The position numbers were made by a program, and so were the translations under genes. The notes under the pieces were generated by a model that saw nothing but the letters and a program-made list of their open reading frames with translations, had not been told where the DNA came from and ran no database searches. This document shows positions 1-6,101 of a stretch of 26,116 nt of DNA, in pieces. The stretch spans positions 1 to 26,116 of the IMG/VR virus record IMGVR_UViG_3300020057_000141. One strand, 5' to 3'. The DNA is from a virus. How positions within the stretch are numbered: position 1 is the first letter of the stretch; every line of letters starts with the position of its first letter.

Positions 1-315
1 CTCCTGAAGCCCGAAGAACTCCCCGCCGACTGGGACCCCGCCACCGACCCGCGCCTCACCGCGTGGGAGGTCGTCCACCAACTAATCCGCGTGCTCGGCT
101 CGGGTGGCGAGAGCGCGGCGGCCACATTCGTCGCCAAGCTCGGAGCCAAGGCCGAGACCGCCCGCGAGCTGGCCTATCGCCTCTACACCATCTGCGAGCG
201 CAAGAAGCGCGCGGCCGAGGCGCTCGCCTACAACGGGCTGGTGCAGAGCTTCCCCGAAATCGTCCGCCTCGCCCGCGACGGCGGCAAGTCACGTCGTGCT
301 GAAGTAGGCGTATAG
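1..315 (+). CDS. DUF1156-family DNA methylase, C-terminal fragment (5' end outside window)
   Basis: Reading frame 1 is open from the first base to the TAG at 313-315, so this is the 3' end of a larger gene. The visible segment, with WEVVHQLIRVL, ARELAYRLYTICERKKRA and YNGLVQSFPEIVRLAR, matches my recall of the C-terminal end of DUF1156 proteins, large adenine-specific DNA methylases often encoded with DUF499 and HerA-type ATPases in anti-phage islands. The methylase motifs themselves would lie upstream and cannot be checked. Base composition is much richer in G+C than the following phage genes (44 of the first 60 bases are G or C). The last residues (GGKSRRAEVGV) look unlike the usual family tail, so the gene may be truncated or altered at this end. 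The phage scaffold gene starts only 72 bases downstream. Confidence 0.7.
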   Translation, partial: LLKPEELPADWDPATDPRLTAWEVVHQLIRVLGSGGESAAATFVAKLGAKAETARELAYRLYTICERKKRAAEALAYNGLVQSFPEIVRLARDGGKSRRAEVGV

Positions 316-316
316 T
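311..316 (+). promoter_or_regulatory. possible -10 element upstream of the scaffold gene
   Basis: TATAGT lies at 311-316 and overlaps the stop codon of the preceding gene. No good -35 hexamer is present (GTCACG at 17-base spacing). It is listed because the same hexamer occurs at 1221 with a good -35 and because a hairpin follows just downstream, as at other candidate promoters here. Weak on its own. Confidence 0.25.
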
Positions 317-328
317 TCAGCCGAGGCG

Positions 329-347
329 GGCGCTCGCAAGGAGCGTC
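329..347 (+). other. hairpin upstream of scaffold gene
   Basis: GGCGCTC (329-335) pairs with GAGCGTC (341-347) around a GCAAG loop, seven pairs including one G-T. There is no T-tract, so it is not a classical terminator. It would sit near the 5' end of a transcript from the possible promoter at 311 and could protect or shape the scaffold mRNA leader. Confidence 0.45.
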
Positions 348-387
348 CAGAGATCCGCTTGAAAATCAAGGAGAAAAGGCCAAGGAC

Positions 388-1173
388 ATGAAAGCAATTC
401 TGGCGTCGTTGGAAGAAGTCGCAGAGCCGTTCCGAACCGAGTACGAAGCGAAGAATGAGAAGTTCTATCTCAAGCTGGAGGGCGGATTCGTTCCGTCCGA
501 TGAGTTGGCGAAGTTCCGCGATAAAAACATCGTGCAGTCCAAGAAACTCGATACGCTGGAAGCAACGCTCGAAGGGATCGACGCCAAGTACACGTTGCTC
601 CTGGATGAGAACAAGACCCTGAAACACAAGCTGGAAGGCGGCGTGACGGACGCGGCAAAGAAGAATCACGAACTGATCGAAGCCGCGCTCAGGCCCGTCC
701 TGGCAAAGGTGGGTGACCTCGAAGCCAGCCTCGCGAAATCCGAGAAGGAAGGTTCCGACCGGGCGGTTGCTTTGATCCGAAAGGATCTTGAGAATCGTCT
801 CGTCACCGTCGCGCAGAAGATCGGTGTGGACCCGAATGCGCTTGACGACTTCAAGCGGCGCGGTCTCGACGTGTTTCAGGTAGAGGATGGGACCATCGTC
901 GCGAAGGCCGGTGAGATGAGTCTGTTTTCGAAGCAGAACCCATCGCAGGCCCTCGGCGTTGACGAGTGGGCCGGCGGTATTCAGGCGACGGCTCCGCATC
1001 TGTTCAAGCCTTCGGTTGGCGGCGGGGCGAGCGGGTCGCAGTCGAATGTTTCTGGGATCACGGGGAAGCCGAACGCGACCGTGTTGCGCGATCCGACTCC
1101 GCAAGATCTCGGCCGTTTTGCGTCTGGGATAAGCGATGGCTCGATTGTGGTTGTGCATACTCCGGGTCAGTAG
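388..1173 (+). CDS. phage scaffolding-like protein
   Basis: 261 residues. The middle (about residues 45-160) is charged, heptad-rich and probably coiled coil; the tail is Gly/Ser-rich and loosely structured. This composition and the position directly before the major capsid gene are what is expected of a capsid scaffolding protein that organises coat subunits during procapsid assembly and then leaves. No sequence motif proves it. Start is ATG 388, with AAGGAG/AAGGA-like sequence in the 20 bases before it. A promoter and a 343-base structured leader separate it from the capsid gene, so the two may be regulated separately. Alternative: a minor head protein. Confidence 0.65.
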   Translation: MKAILASLEEVAEPFRTEYEAKNEKFYLKLEGGFVPSDELAKFRDKNIVQSKKLDTLEATLEGIDAKYTLLLDENKTLKHKLEGGVTDAAKKNHELIEAALRPVLAKVGDLEASLAKSEKEGSDRAVALIRKDLENRLVTVAQKIGVDPNALDDFKRRGLDVFQVEDGTIVAKAGEMSLFSKQNPSQALGVDEWAGGIQATAPHLFKPSVGGGASGSQSNVSGITGKPNATVLRDPTPQDLGRFASGISDGSIVVVHTPGQ

Positions 1174-1199
1174 TGGGCGAAATATCTGACGAAGAACTC

Positions 1200-1226
1200 T
1201 TGACATCTGTGGCGATCTGATATAGT
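1200..1226 (+). promoter_or_regulatory. sigma70-like promoter for capsid gene leader
   Basis: A perfect TTGACA (1200-1205) is followed after 15 bases by TATAGT (1221-1226), preceded by TG one base before it (extended -10). The spacer is short, but the extended -10 can compensate. Transcription would start near 1233, giving a leader of roughly 280 bases that contains all the repeats and triloop hairpins before the capsid start at 1517. Confidence 0.55.
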
Positions 1227-1255
1227 TCTCGCGACGAAGCGTATGAAGGTGCGAT

Positions 1256-1305
1256 CTAAGACCTTCGCGCTGCCATCTTCCTAAGACCTTCGCGCTGCCA
1301 TCTTC
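1256..1305 (+). repeat. two perfect tandem copies of a 25-bp unit
   Basis: Units at 1256-1280 and 1281-1305 are identical and begin CTAAGACCTTCGCGC. Each contains ACCTTC, which can pair with GAAGGT in the 14-bp repeats at 1240-1253 and 1343-1356. The end of the second copy forms the left arm of the first triloop hairpin. Confidence 0.9.
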
Positions 1306-1313
1306 CGGTGGAA

Positions 1314-1392
1314 GAAACAGCGTATCCCGGTGGGATAGAACACGTATGAAGGTGCGTGGAAGTGAAACAGCGTATCCCGGTGGGATAGAACA
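1314..1392 (+). repeat. 29-bp direct repeat, each copy holding a triloop hairpin
   Basis: Copies at 1314-1342 and 1364-1392 are identical over 29 bases (50-base period). Each contains TATCCC-GGT-GGGATA (1323-1337 and 1373-1387), a perfect 6-bp stem. A separate 14-bp repeat CGTATGAAGGTGCG occurs at 1240-1253 and between the two copies at 1343-1356. Confidence 0.9.
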
Positions 1393-1516
1393 ACAAGGAG
1401 GGGCGGTAACAACGTCCTTACGGCATCGCGCGGTGCGCGGTTACCACGGCTCCGGTGGAGTCGCTTGAAAAACATGCTCAATTCCGAGCAAACACACGTT
1501 TTTTAGGAGACACACC

Positions 1517-2650
1517 ATGGCAGGCGCATTGGTTAGCTCGAACGTTCTTTCTACAATTGTGGCGATGGGCATGAAAGCCCTGCGTGAGCGGGTCGTGCTC
1601 GCAAAGATCGTCAATCGCGACTATGAGCGAGAGATCACTGGGCAGTCGCAGTTCTCAACTGTCAACGTCATGATCCCCGCACCCGTCGCATCCCGCAGCG
1701 TCTCGCCGGATGTCGTGCCGCCCGCTGTCACTGCGGTCACGCCGACCAACATCCCGATCACCCTCACGGAGTGGAAGGAAGCTCCATTCGTGATGGACGA
1801 CAAGGGTCTGGTGCAGGTGAGCCGGAACATCGTCCCTGGGCAGGTGACCGAGGCGATCAAGTCGATTGCGAATGAAATCGACACGTTCCTTTACGGCCTC
1901 ACGGGTGGTATATATGGGTACGCCGGGGTCGCTGGCACCACGCCCTTCGCGACCGACCTGTCGGAGTATCTCGACGCGAACCAGCAGGGGGACGCGCAGT
2001 TGATGCCCGCCGATCCGGAGAACCGCTTCGTGATTTTGAACACGTTCGCGAAGGCGAATGCACTCGGGACCAACGCGGTGCAGAACGCCTCCTGGCGAGG
2101 CGATTCCAACGCGTTCCGTAAGGGCGTCATGGGAGAGATCCTCGGTGCTCAGTGGGACTACTCGCAGAACGTTCCTCTCCACACGAACACGGGAGCCGGA
2201 ACGGTTCTCGTGAACAACGCTGCGTTCGCGGCTGGCGCTGTGACGGTCGCGTGGGACGGTGGCGGAACCGAACCGGGCAACGGAGACATCTTCACGGTCG
2301 CCGGGGACACGCAGACCTACGTGGTCAAAGCGCACACCACTGTTTTGATCACGTTTGCTCCCGCGGCGAAGGTTGCGTGGGCCGATAACGCTGCGATTAC
2401 GTTCAAGGCAACGCATCGAAAGAACCTCCTGATCCATCGTGACGCGATCAGCTTCGCGATGGCTCCTCTCGTCGACCGTGTTCGTATTGAGGGAGTGCCC
2501 GTTGCTCAGGCCGTTTCCATCGACGAAGAGTCGGGGCTGTCGCTTCGGCTGGAAGTCACCCGTCAGCACCGGCAGTACCAGTGGGCCTTTGACGCTCTGT
2601 ACGGCGGGGCGCTCACGCGTCCCGAGTACGGCGTGCGCATCGCCGGATAA
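1517..2650 (+). CDS. major capsid protein, P22 coat family
   Basis: 377 residues. The N-terminal half carries the pattern I recall from P22-type coat proteins: VMIPAPVASRSV, then TEWKEAPFVMDDKGLVQV, a segment with IDTFLYGLTGGIYGYAGVAG, then ASWRGDSNAFRKGVMGEILG. Residues about 235-300 include GDIFTVAGDTQTYVVKA, a beta-rich segment common in this family. The C-terminus (HRDAISFAMAPL, SGLSLRLEVTRQHRQYQWAFDALYGG) closes the HK97-like fold. It forms the capsid shell. Start is ATG 1517 with AGGAGA about 9 bases upstream. It has its own promoter-like sequence and a long structured leader, and a 6-bp intercistronic hairpin directly follows the stop. Confidence 0.9.
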   Translation: MAGALVSSNVLSTIVAMGMKALRERVVLAKIVNRDYEREITGQSQFSTVNVMIPAPVASRSVSPDVVPPAVTAVTPTNIPITLTEWKEAPFVMDDKGLVQVSRNIVPGQVTEAIKSIANEIDTFLYGLTGGIYGYAGVAGTTPFATDLSEYLDANQQGDAQLMPADPENRFVILNTFAKANALGTNAVQNASWRGDSNAFRKGVMGEILGAQWDYSQNVPLHTNTGAGTVLVNNAAFAAGAVTVAWDGGGTEPGNGDIFTVAGDTQTYVVKAHTTVLITFAPAAKVAWADNAAITFKATHRKNLLIHRDAISFAMAPLVDRVRIEGVPVAQAVSIDEESGLSLRLEVTRQHRQYQWAFDALYGGALTRPEYGVRIAG

Positions 2651-2672
2651 CCCGGCGTAGACCTGTGCCGGG
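2651..2672 (+). other. intercistronic hairpin right after capsid gene
   Basis: CCCGGC (2651-2656) pairs perfectly with GCCGGG (2667-2672) around a 10-base loop, beginning at the first base after the capsid stop codon. No T-tract follows. It could stabilise the abundant capsid mRNA end or attenuate read-through. Confidence 0.6.
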
Positions 2673-2735
2673 AGGTGGTAGTCGGGACCTCTCGGCGCAG
2701 TTTCCTTTTCGGACAACCCGGCAGGAGAAAACATC

Positions 2736-3254
2736 ATGTCAAAAGATACCAGGCAGTCGCCAGACGGCAAGGGCGCATCGTTCTACACCAAGTTTGTAGC
2801 GGGCGTTCTTCGGTACTACCGGAAGAGCGATGGGGTCGAATGGGTGTCGTTCGATGGCGTAAATCGGAAGTTGACGGTAGCTGCAGGGGGCATCTTTGCC
2901 AGCCAGCAGGCGGTGAATCTCGCTGCCGCGACACAGACGCTGACTGCCGCTCAGAGCGGCCAGCGTTTCGTCGGAGCGGTGGACGCGGTGTTCACTCTTC
3001 CGGCAGCGAGTGCTGCAACGAAGGGCGTTTGGTACGAGTTCGAGTGCGGTGCCCTTTCGACCGGAACCGGGCTCTCGATTTCGCCCGCTGCGGCTGATCA
3101 CATCCGAGGCAACGGCCTGACGTCCGTCGACAACAAGGATCTGATCAACACCGGAGCGACCGACCGTCTCGGTGACTCGGTTGATCTCTACTGCGACGGT
3201 GTTGACGGGTGGGTCATCTCTGGCATCGTCGGGACTTTCGCCAAGGAAGCGTAA
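2736..3254 (+). CDS. putative head decoration or accessory head protein
   Basis: 172 residues. The first 55 residues are charged and aromatic (YYRKSDGVEWVSFDGVNRKL); the rest is Ala/Thr/Gly-rich with alternating hydrophobics suggesting beta structure (for example RFVGAVDAVFTLPAASAATKG). It ends VDLYCDGVDGWVISGIVGTF, a pattern I recall in small phage head or fibre domains. Position just after the capsid gene suits a decoration protein stabilising the shell. Start ATG 2736 with CAGGAG upstream. I do not recognise a named family; alternative is a head-fibre protein. Confidence 0.55.
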   Translation: MSKDTRQSPDGKGASFYTKFVAGVLRYYRKSDGVEWVSFDGVNRKLTVAAGGIFASQQAVNLAAATQTLTAAQSGQRFVGAVDAVFTLPAASAATKGVWYEFECGALSTGTGLSISPAAADHIRGNGLTSVDNKDLINTGATDRLGDSVDLYCDGVDGWVISGIVGTFAKEA

Positions 3255-3287
3255 AACCAGCCTTCATGGCTAAGGAGTAAAGACAAC

Positions 3288-3521
3288 ATGCAGATTCCAA
3301 CTATGACCGTCGTCATCCGCGATGGAGGCAACCGTGCAACCATCAATGAGTCCGACTTCGACTCGGCTATCCATGCCGAGGTGGGGTCGGAGCCGGAGCC
3401 TCGGGCGGTTCTTCCGGCGGCCTTTGCTGCCGCTGATGCCAGCCTCTCGGAGGATGAGCCGGAGGTCAAGGCACCCCCTCCGAAGCCCGATCCTCCCAAG
3501 CGTGCCCGGTCCGGGAAGTGA
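3288..3521 (+). CDS. small hypothetical protein with Pro/Lys-rich tail
   Basis: 77 residues, no recognised family. The start is mostly beta-like (MQIPTMTVVIRDGG); the end is Pro/Lys/Arg-rich (PPPKPDPPKRARSGK) and likely disordered. AAGGAG lies about 10 bases before ATG 3288, a strong ribosome site. Its place between two head-associated genes suggests a virion-related role. Confidence 0.6.
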   Translation: MQIPTMTVVIRDGGNRATINESDFDSAIHAEVGSEPEPRAVLPAAFAAADASLSEDEPEVKAPPPKPDPPKRARSGK

Positions 3522-3525
3522 TTCT

Positions 3526-3566
3526 GACGCGGTGCGGTTGATCCTCGCGGTTCGCCGTACCGCGTT
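3526..3566 (+). other. intercistronic stem-loop
   Basis: ACGCGGT (3527-3533) pairs perfectly with ACCGCGT (3559-3565), extended by a G-T pair outside, around a 25-base loop that can fold further (CGG-TTC-GCCG region). It fills most of the 75-base gap between two small head-region genes. No T-tract, so probably mRNA processing or stability rather than termination. Confidence 0.5.
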
Positions 3567-3596
3567 TCGTCCGTTCGATCTTTGAGGTAAACCAAA

Positions 3597-4016
3597 ATGC
3601 TTGTGCCGGAACGAAATAAAAAGATCCTCGCCGCTCATGGGATCGGTGCTAACGCGACTTTCGTTTCGGAGTCGGTCCCGGTTCCGAAGGACGCCAGGGC
3701 GATCCTGATGCAGTCTGCGTTTACGTATGCGGCCGGAGGCGGAACCGCAAAGGCTTTTCTTCAGACAACGTTCGACGGTGGAGCCACATGGGCGGACATC
3801 ATGTGCCACGCCTTTACCACATCGACGGCGAAGAAGGTGTCGTCCGTGAAGCAGGGAATCGCCCTTGCAGCGGCGATCGTGACTACTGACGGGTCGATAA
3901 CCGACGACACAATCAAGGATGGAATGTTCGGTGATCGTGTCCGCGTGAAGCTCATCAGCGCCTCGACCGTCTACACCGGGGCCACTCTCATCAACGTCAA
4001 TCTCGTCATCGGATAG
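3597..4016 (+). CDS. hypothetical head-region structural protein
   Basis: 139 residues. Alternating polar/hydrophobic stretches and many Thr/Ala/Val residues (FTYAAGGGTAKAFLQTTFDG, VRVKLISASTVYTGATLINV) suggest a small beta-sandwich, as in virion accessory proteins. No named family recognised. Start ATG 3597 with GAGG about 10 bases upstream. It ends three bases before the neck-protein gene at 4020 and is probably co-translated with it. Confidence 0.6.
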   Translation: MLVPERNKKILAAHGIGANATFVSESVPVPKDARAILMQSAFTYAAGGGTAKAFLQTTFDGGATWADIMCHAFTTSTAKKVSSVKQGIALAAAIVTTDGSITDDTIKDGMFGDRVRVKLISASTVYTGATLINVNLVIG

Positions 4017-4019
4017 ACG

Positions 4020-4544
4020 ATGGCTGTTCCGACTCTTGTCGCCACGCCCGGAAGCGCCACGGCGAACGCGTATTGCACAGTGCTGGAGGCGACGGCGTAT
4101 CACGAGGCCCGCCTGAGCAATGCGGAGTGGGCTGCGGCGACGGCGGACAATAAGACCATCTCCGTCATCATGGCGACGCGCGTAATCGACCTTCAGTTTT
4201 TGTGGGTGGGGTATCAGACCGCGACTACGCAAGCGCTTCTGTGGCCCCGTGAGGGCGTCCTGGCGCTGAATGCACTGGAGAACATTGTCAACACGGTGAT
4301 CCCGCAACGGCTCAAGGAAGCGGTCGCCGAGTTGGCGTGGAATCTTTTGAAGGCAGACAGGACCCTGGACTCAGACGTGGAGACTGCCGGCCTTACTGGG
4401 CTGAGGGCCGGCCCGGTGGAACTGAGCTTCAAGGATTCGGTAGTGGCGAAGGTTCTGCCCGATTCTGTTTTCTATTTGATCCCGACGTGGTGGGGGCGTA
4501 TTCGCCAGAAGAATTCTTCCGTCGTCGAGTTGGTGAGGACGTAA
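4020..4544 (+). CDS. DnaT_2-like head-tail connector (adaptor) protein
   Basis: 174 residues. The opening (ATPGSATANAYCTVLEATAYHE), a middle VIDLQFLWVGYQTATTQALL followed by WPREGV, and a helix KEAVAELAWNLLK match the pattern of phage proteins annotated as putative DnaT-like (PF20557). Despite that name, the position right after the head genes indicates a neck protein on the portal that links head and tail. The C-terminal 40 residues are variable. It overlaps the next gene by one base (TAATG), implying translational coupling. Confidence 0.7.
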   Translation: MAVPTLVATPGSATANAYCTVLEATAYHEARLSNAEWAAATADNKTISVIMATRVIDLQFLWVGYQTATTQALLWPREGVLALNALENIVNTVIPQRLKEAVAELAWNLLKADRTLDSDVETAGLTGLRAGPVELSFKDSVVAKVLPDSVFYLIPTWWGRIRQKNSSVVELVRT

Positions 4545-4942
4545 TGGGTCTCGACTCTCTGGTTCGAAGTGGAATCGCTCTTGCCAAGACGATGACCAAT
4601 GACCTTCAGGCCGCGGTGACTCTGGAGCGCTGGACCGGGCAGGATCGGACTACGAAGCCCACCTATGCGCCCGGCATCCTGGTGCAGGCTTTGATCGAAC
4701 CGGACACGAGGAAAGTCGTGAATGCCGACGGCTCTTCAATTGTCTTGGTTTCGCGCATCACGATTCTTGGACCCCTTGACGATCTGGTTGGTTCGCAGGC
4801 TGGACGAACAGAACCGATTGATCCGCGCGACAAGATCACGCTTCCCGACGGGACAACGTGTCCGATTCATCGTATTGATGGAGTCCTCATCGACCCAGTG
4901 ACCAGCGCGCCCTACATGTTAATGGTGTCCCTTGTCCGCTAG
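4544..4942 (+). CDS. putative head-closure (stopper) protein
   Basis: 132 residues. The frame is open farther upstream, but ATG 4544 overlaps the preceding stop (TAATG), with GAGGA about 9 bases before it, and avoids a long overlap, so I choose it. The core is beta-rich with KITLPDGTTCPIHRIDGVL followed by DPVTSAPYMLMVSLVR, the ending seen in small neck proteins that close the DNA channel and contact the tail. Family assignment rests on size, position and this ending. It overlaps the next gene by about 11 bases. Confidence 0.6.
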   Translation: MGLDSLVRSGIALAKTMTNDLQAAVTLERWTGQDRTTKPTYAPGILVQALIEPDTRKVVNADGSSIVLVSRITILGPLDDLVGSQAGRTEPIDPRDKITLPDGTTCPIHRIDGVLIDPVTSAPYMLMVSLVR

Positions 4943-5306
4943 CTTGGATACCAGACAGTTGCGGGCGAAGTTGGCTAAGATGGCCGACGCCGCGCCGAAG
5001 CTGTACGAGCAGGCCCTACGCCACCATGCGGAAGCCGTGAAAAGGCGCTCGATGAAGTTGGTTCCGTTTGATTTGGGTGCGCTACATGACAGCCATGCCG
5101 TTATCGGCCCAACCGGAAGAGGGCGAGATACCGAGTACCGGGTGGAAGTGGGGGGACCAACAGCACCGTATGCGTTCTTTGTCCATGAGGACCCGAATGC
5201 ATTCCACCCGAGAGGGCAATGGAAGTATCTGGAAACCGCATCCAATGAACTTGAGGTGGTGTTCGAGAACAGCATGATCGCCACCATGAAGGAGCTTGCC
5301 GAATGA
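4932..5306 (+). CDS. HK97 gp10-like neck/tail-joining protein
   Basis: 124 residues from a TTG start at 4932 that overlaps the upstream gene; the first in-frame ATG (4980) would remove part of the N-terminal helix, so TTG is preferred though the ribosome site is weak and coupling is likely. A helical N-terminus (TRQLRAKLAKMADAAPKLYE) is followed by VPFDLGALHDSH and YAFFVHEDPNAFHPRGQWKY, the hallmark segment of HK97 gp10-like proteins (tail-completion/joining). It ends overlapping the next start (GAATGAG). Confidence 0.75.
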   Translation: MSASLDTRQLRAKLAKMADAAPKLYEQALRHHAEAVKRRSMKLVPFDLGALHDSHAVIGPTGRGRDTEYRVEVGGPTAPYAFFVHEDPNAFHPRGQWKYLETASNELEVVFENSMIATMKELAE

Positions 5307-5701
5307 GCACGGTAAGCGAAGTCTCCGACTACATCACTGCGAACGCGGCTGGTGCCGGCTCGGTGTTTGACAACGCGATGCCAGAGACTCCCGATGTTGC
5401 GGTCTCGGTGCTGGAGATTCCTTCCATTCCATCCGAGAAGCCGTTTGGCCGAACGGGGATTCTCTACGAATACCCGTGGCTGCTTGTTACCGTAAGAGGC
5501 GCGCCATACGATCACGACGGCCCACGGACCCGCATTCAAGCGATCTATCTTGCCCTTGCCAACATCGAGACAGCGACGCTCGGTACCACGCTTTATCTCA
5601 GGTCGAGCGTGAAGAAGCCTCCGTATCTTCTCTCAACTGACGACAAGGATCGGAAGCAGTTCTCGATTGTCGTGGAGATGGAAAAGGTGCCGTCAGCATG
5701 A
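5303..5701 (+). CDS. tail terminator / minor capsid-like protein (copy 1)
   Basis: 132 residues. A helical start (VSDYITANAAGAG), then a beta-rich body with YEYPWLLVTVRGAPYD, GPRTRIQAIYLALANIE and a last strand FSIVVEMEKVP. This is the layout of small tail-terminator proteins that cap the tail tube and join it to the head. ATGA overlaps at both ends. A second protein with the same key segments is encoded at 18227-18619, making this one of a pair. Terminator assignment is from position and pattern only. Confidence 0.65.
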   Translation: MSTVSEVSDYITANAAGAGSVFDNAMPETPDVAVSVLEIPSIPSEKPFGRTGILYEYPWLLVTVRGAPYDHDGPRTRIQAIYLALANIETATLGTTLYLRSSVKKPPYLLSTDDKDRKQFSIVVEMEKVPSA

Positions 5702-5886
5702 GTCTCGTGGATGGATACGGCTGGCCCATCGGGGGGAAGGACTTTCTCGATAAGTCCGAAGCTCGCTGTCCTCGCTGCAAGCGATTGGCTTCCGAGGCAG
5801 AGCGGTACAATGGTTTCGGCGGGAACTTCGAGACCGTCTGTCCGTGCGGCGAAACGATTGAGAAAGGTAAGGAGATTCCCCAATGA
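5698..5886 (+). CDS. small zinc-ribbon protein
   Basis: 62 residues with four cysteines arranged CPRC (24, 27) and CPCG (48, 50), a probable Zn-binding ribbon. Preceded and followed by ATGA overlaps, so firmly part of the tail operon. Role unknown; small zinc ribbons in phage tail operons may be structural or assembly factors. Confidence 0.65.
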   Translation: MSLVDGYGWPIGGKDFLDKSEARCPRCKRLASEAERYNGFGGNFETVCPCGETIEKGKEIPQ

Positions 5887-6101
5887 CGAAGTGCAAAGTG
5901 TTGAAGACCGGACTGACAAAGCTCGACGACGACAGTTTCATCGAGCTGAAGGTCGGGGACATTCACGAATTCTCCGATGCCACAGTTGCGTGGCTTGAGC
6001 CGGAGGGGGCGATCATCACGCAGCCCAACAGCCAGTCGTTCGAGTCGCCCCGGTTCGGGAAGAGAAGTCCCGCCGCCAAGAAAGATGAGGTGTCCGAATG
6101 A
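5883..6101 (+). CDS. small hypothetical protein
   Basis: 72 residues, no recognised family. About residues 1-48 look like a compact beta domain (GLTKLDDDSFIELKVGDIHE, then EPEGAIITQP); the tail is Lys/Ser-rich (RFGKRSPAAKKDE). It overlaps both neighbours by ATGA and lies just before the tail-tube gene, suggesting a tail-related or recruitment role. Confidence 0.6.
   Translation: MTKCKVLKTGLTKLDDDSFIELKVGDIHEFSDATVAWLEPEGAIITQPNSQSFESPRFGKRSPAAKKDEVSE

Larger units (their letters stand above)
1233..1516 (+). ncRNA. structured capsid-gene leader with five C-GGT-G triloop hairpins
   Basis: Between scaffold and capsid genes lie five small hairpins with different stems but the same GGT loop closed by a C-G pair: 1301-1315 (TCTTCC/GGAAGA), 1323-1337 and 1373-1387 (TATCCC/GGGATA), 1427-1439 (CGCGC/GCGCG) and 1450-1460 (CTCC/GGAG). 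Stem sequences change on both sides while pairing and loop are kept, which argues for selection on structure. GGTAAC (1405-1410) and GTTACC (1440-1445) could enclose one of them. The region contains no convincing protein gene. It could be a regulatory mRNA leader, a protein-binding RNA, a processed small RNA, or a DNA site such as a packaging site. The structure is seen; the function is unknown. Confidence 0.6.

Noticed and set aside
1256-1392. CRISPR-like array
   Set aside because: The repeats are of three different kinds, only two copies each, with no regular spacers and no cas genes.
4337-4543. N-terminal extension of the stopper-like protein
   Set aside because: It would overlap the upstream neck gene by over 200 bases; ATG 4544 with TAATG coupling is far more likely.
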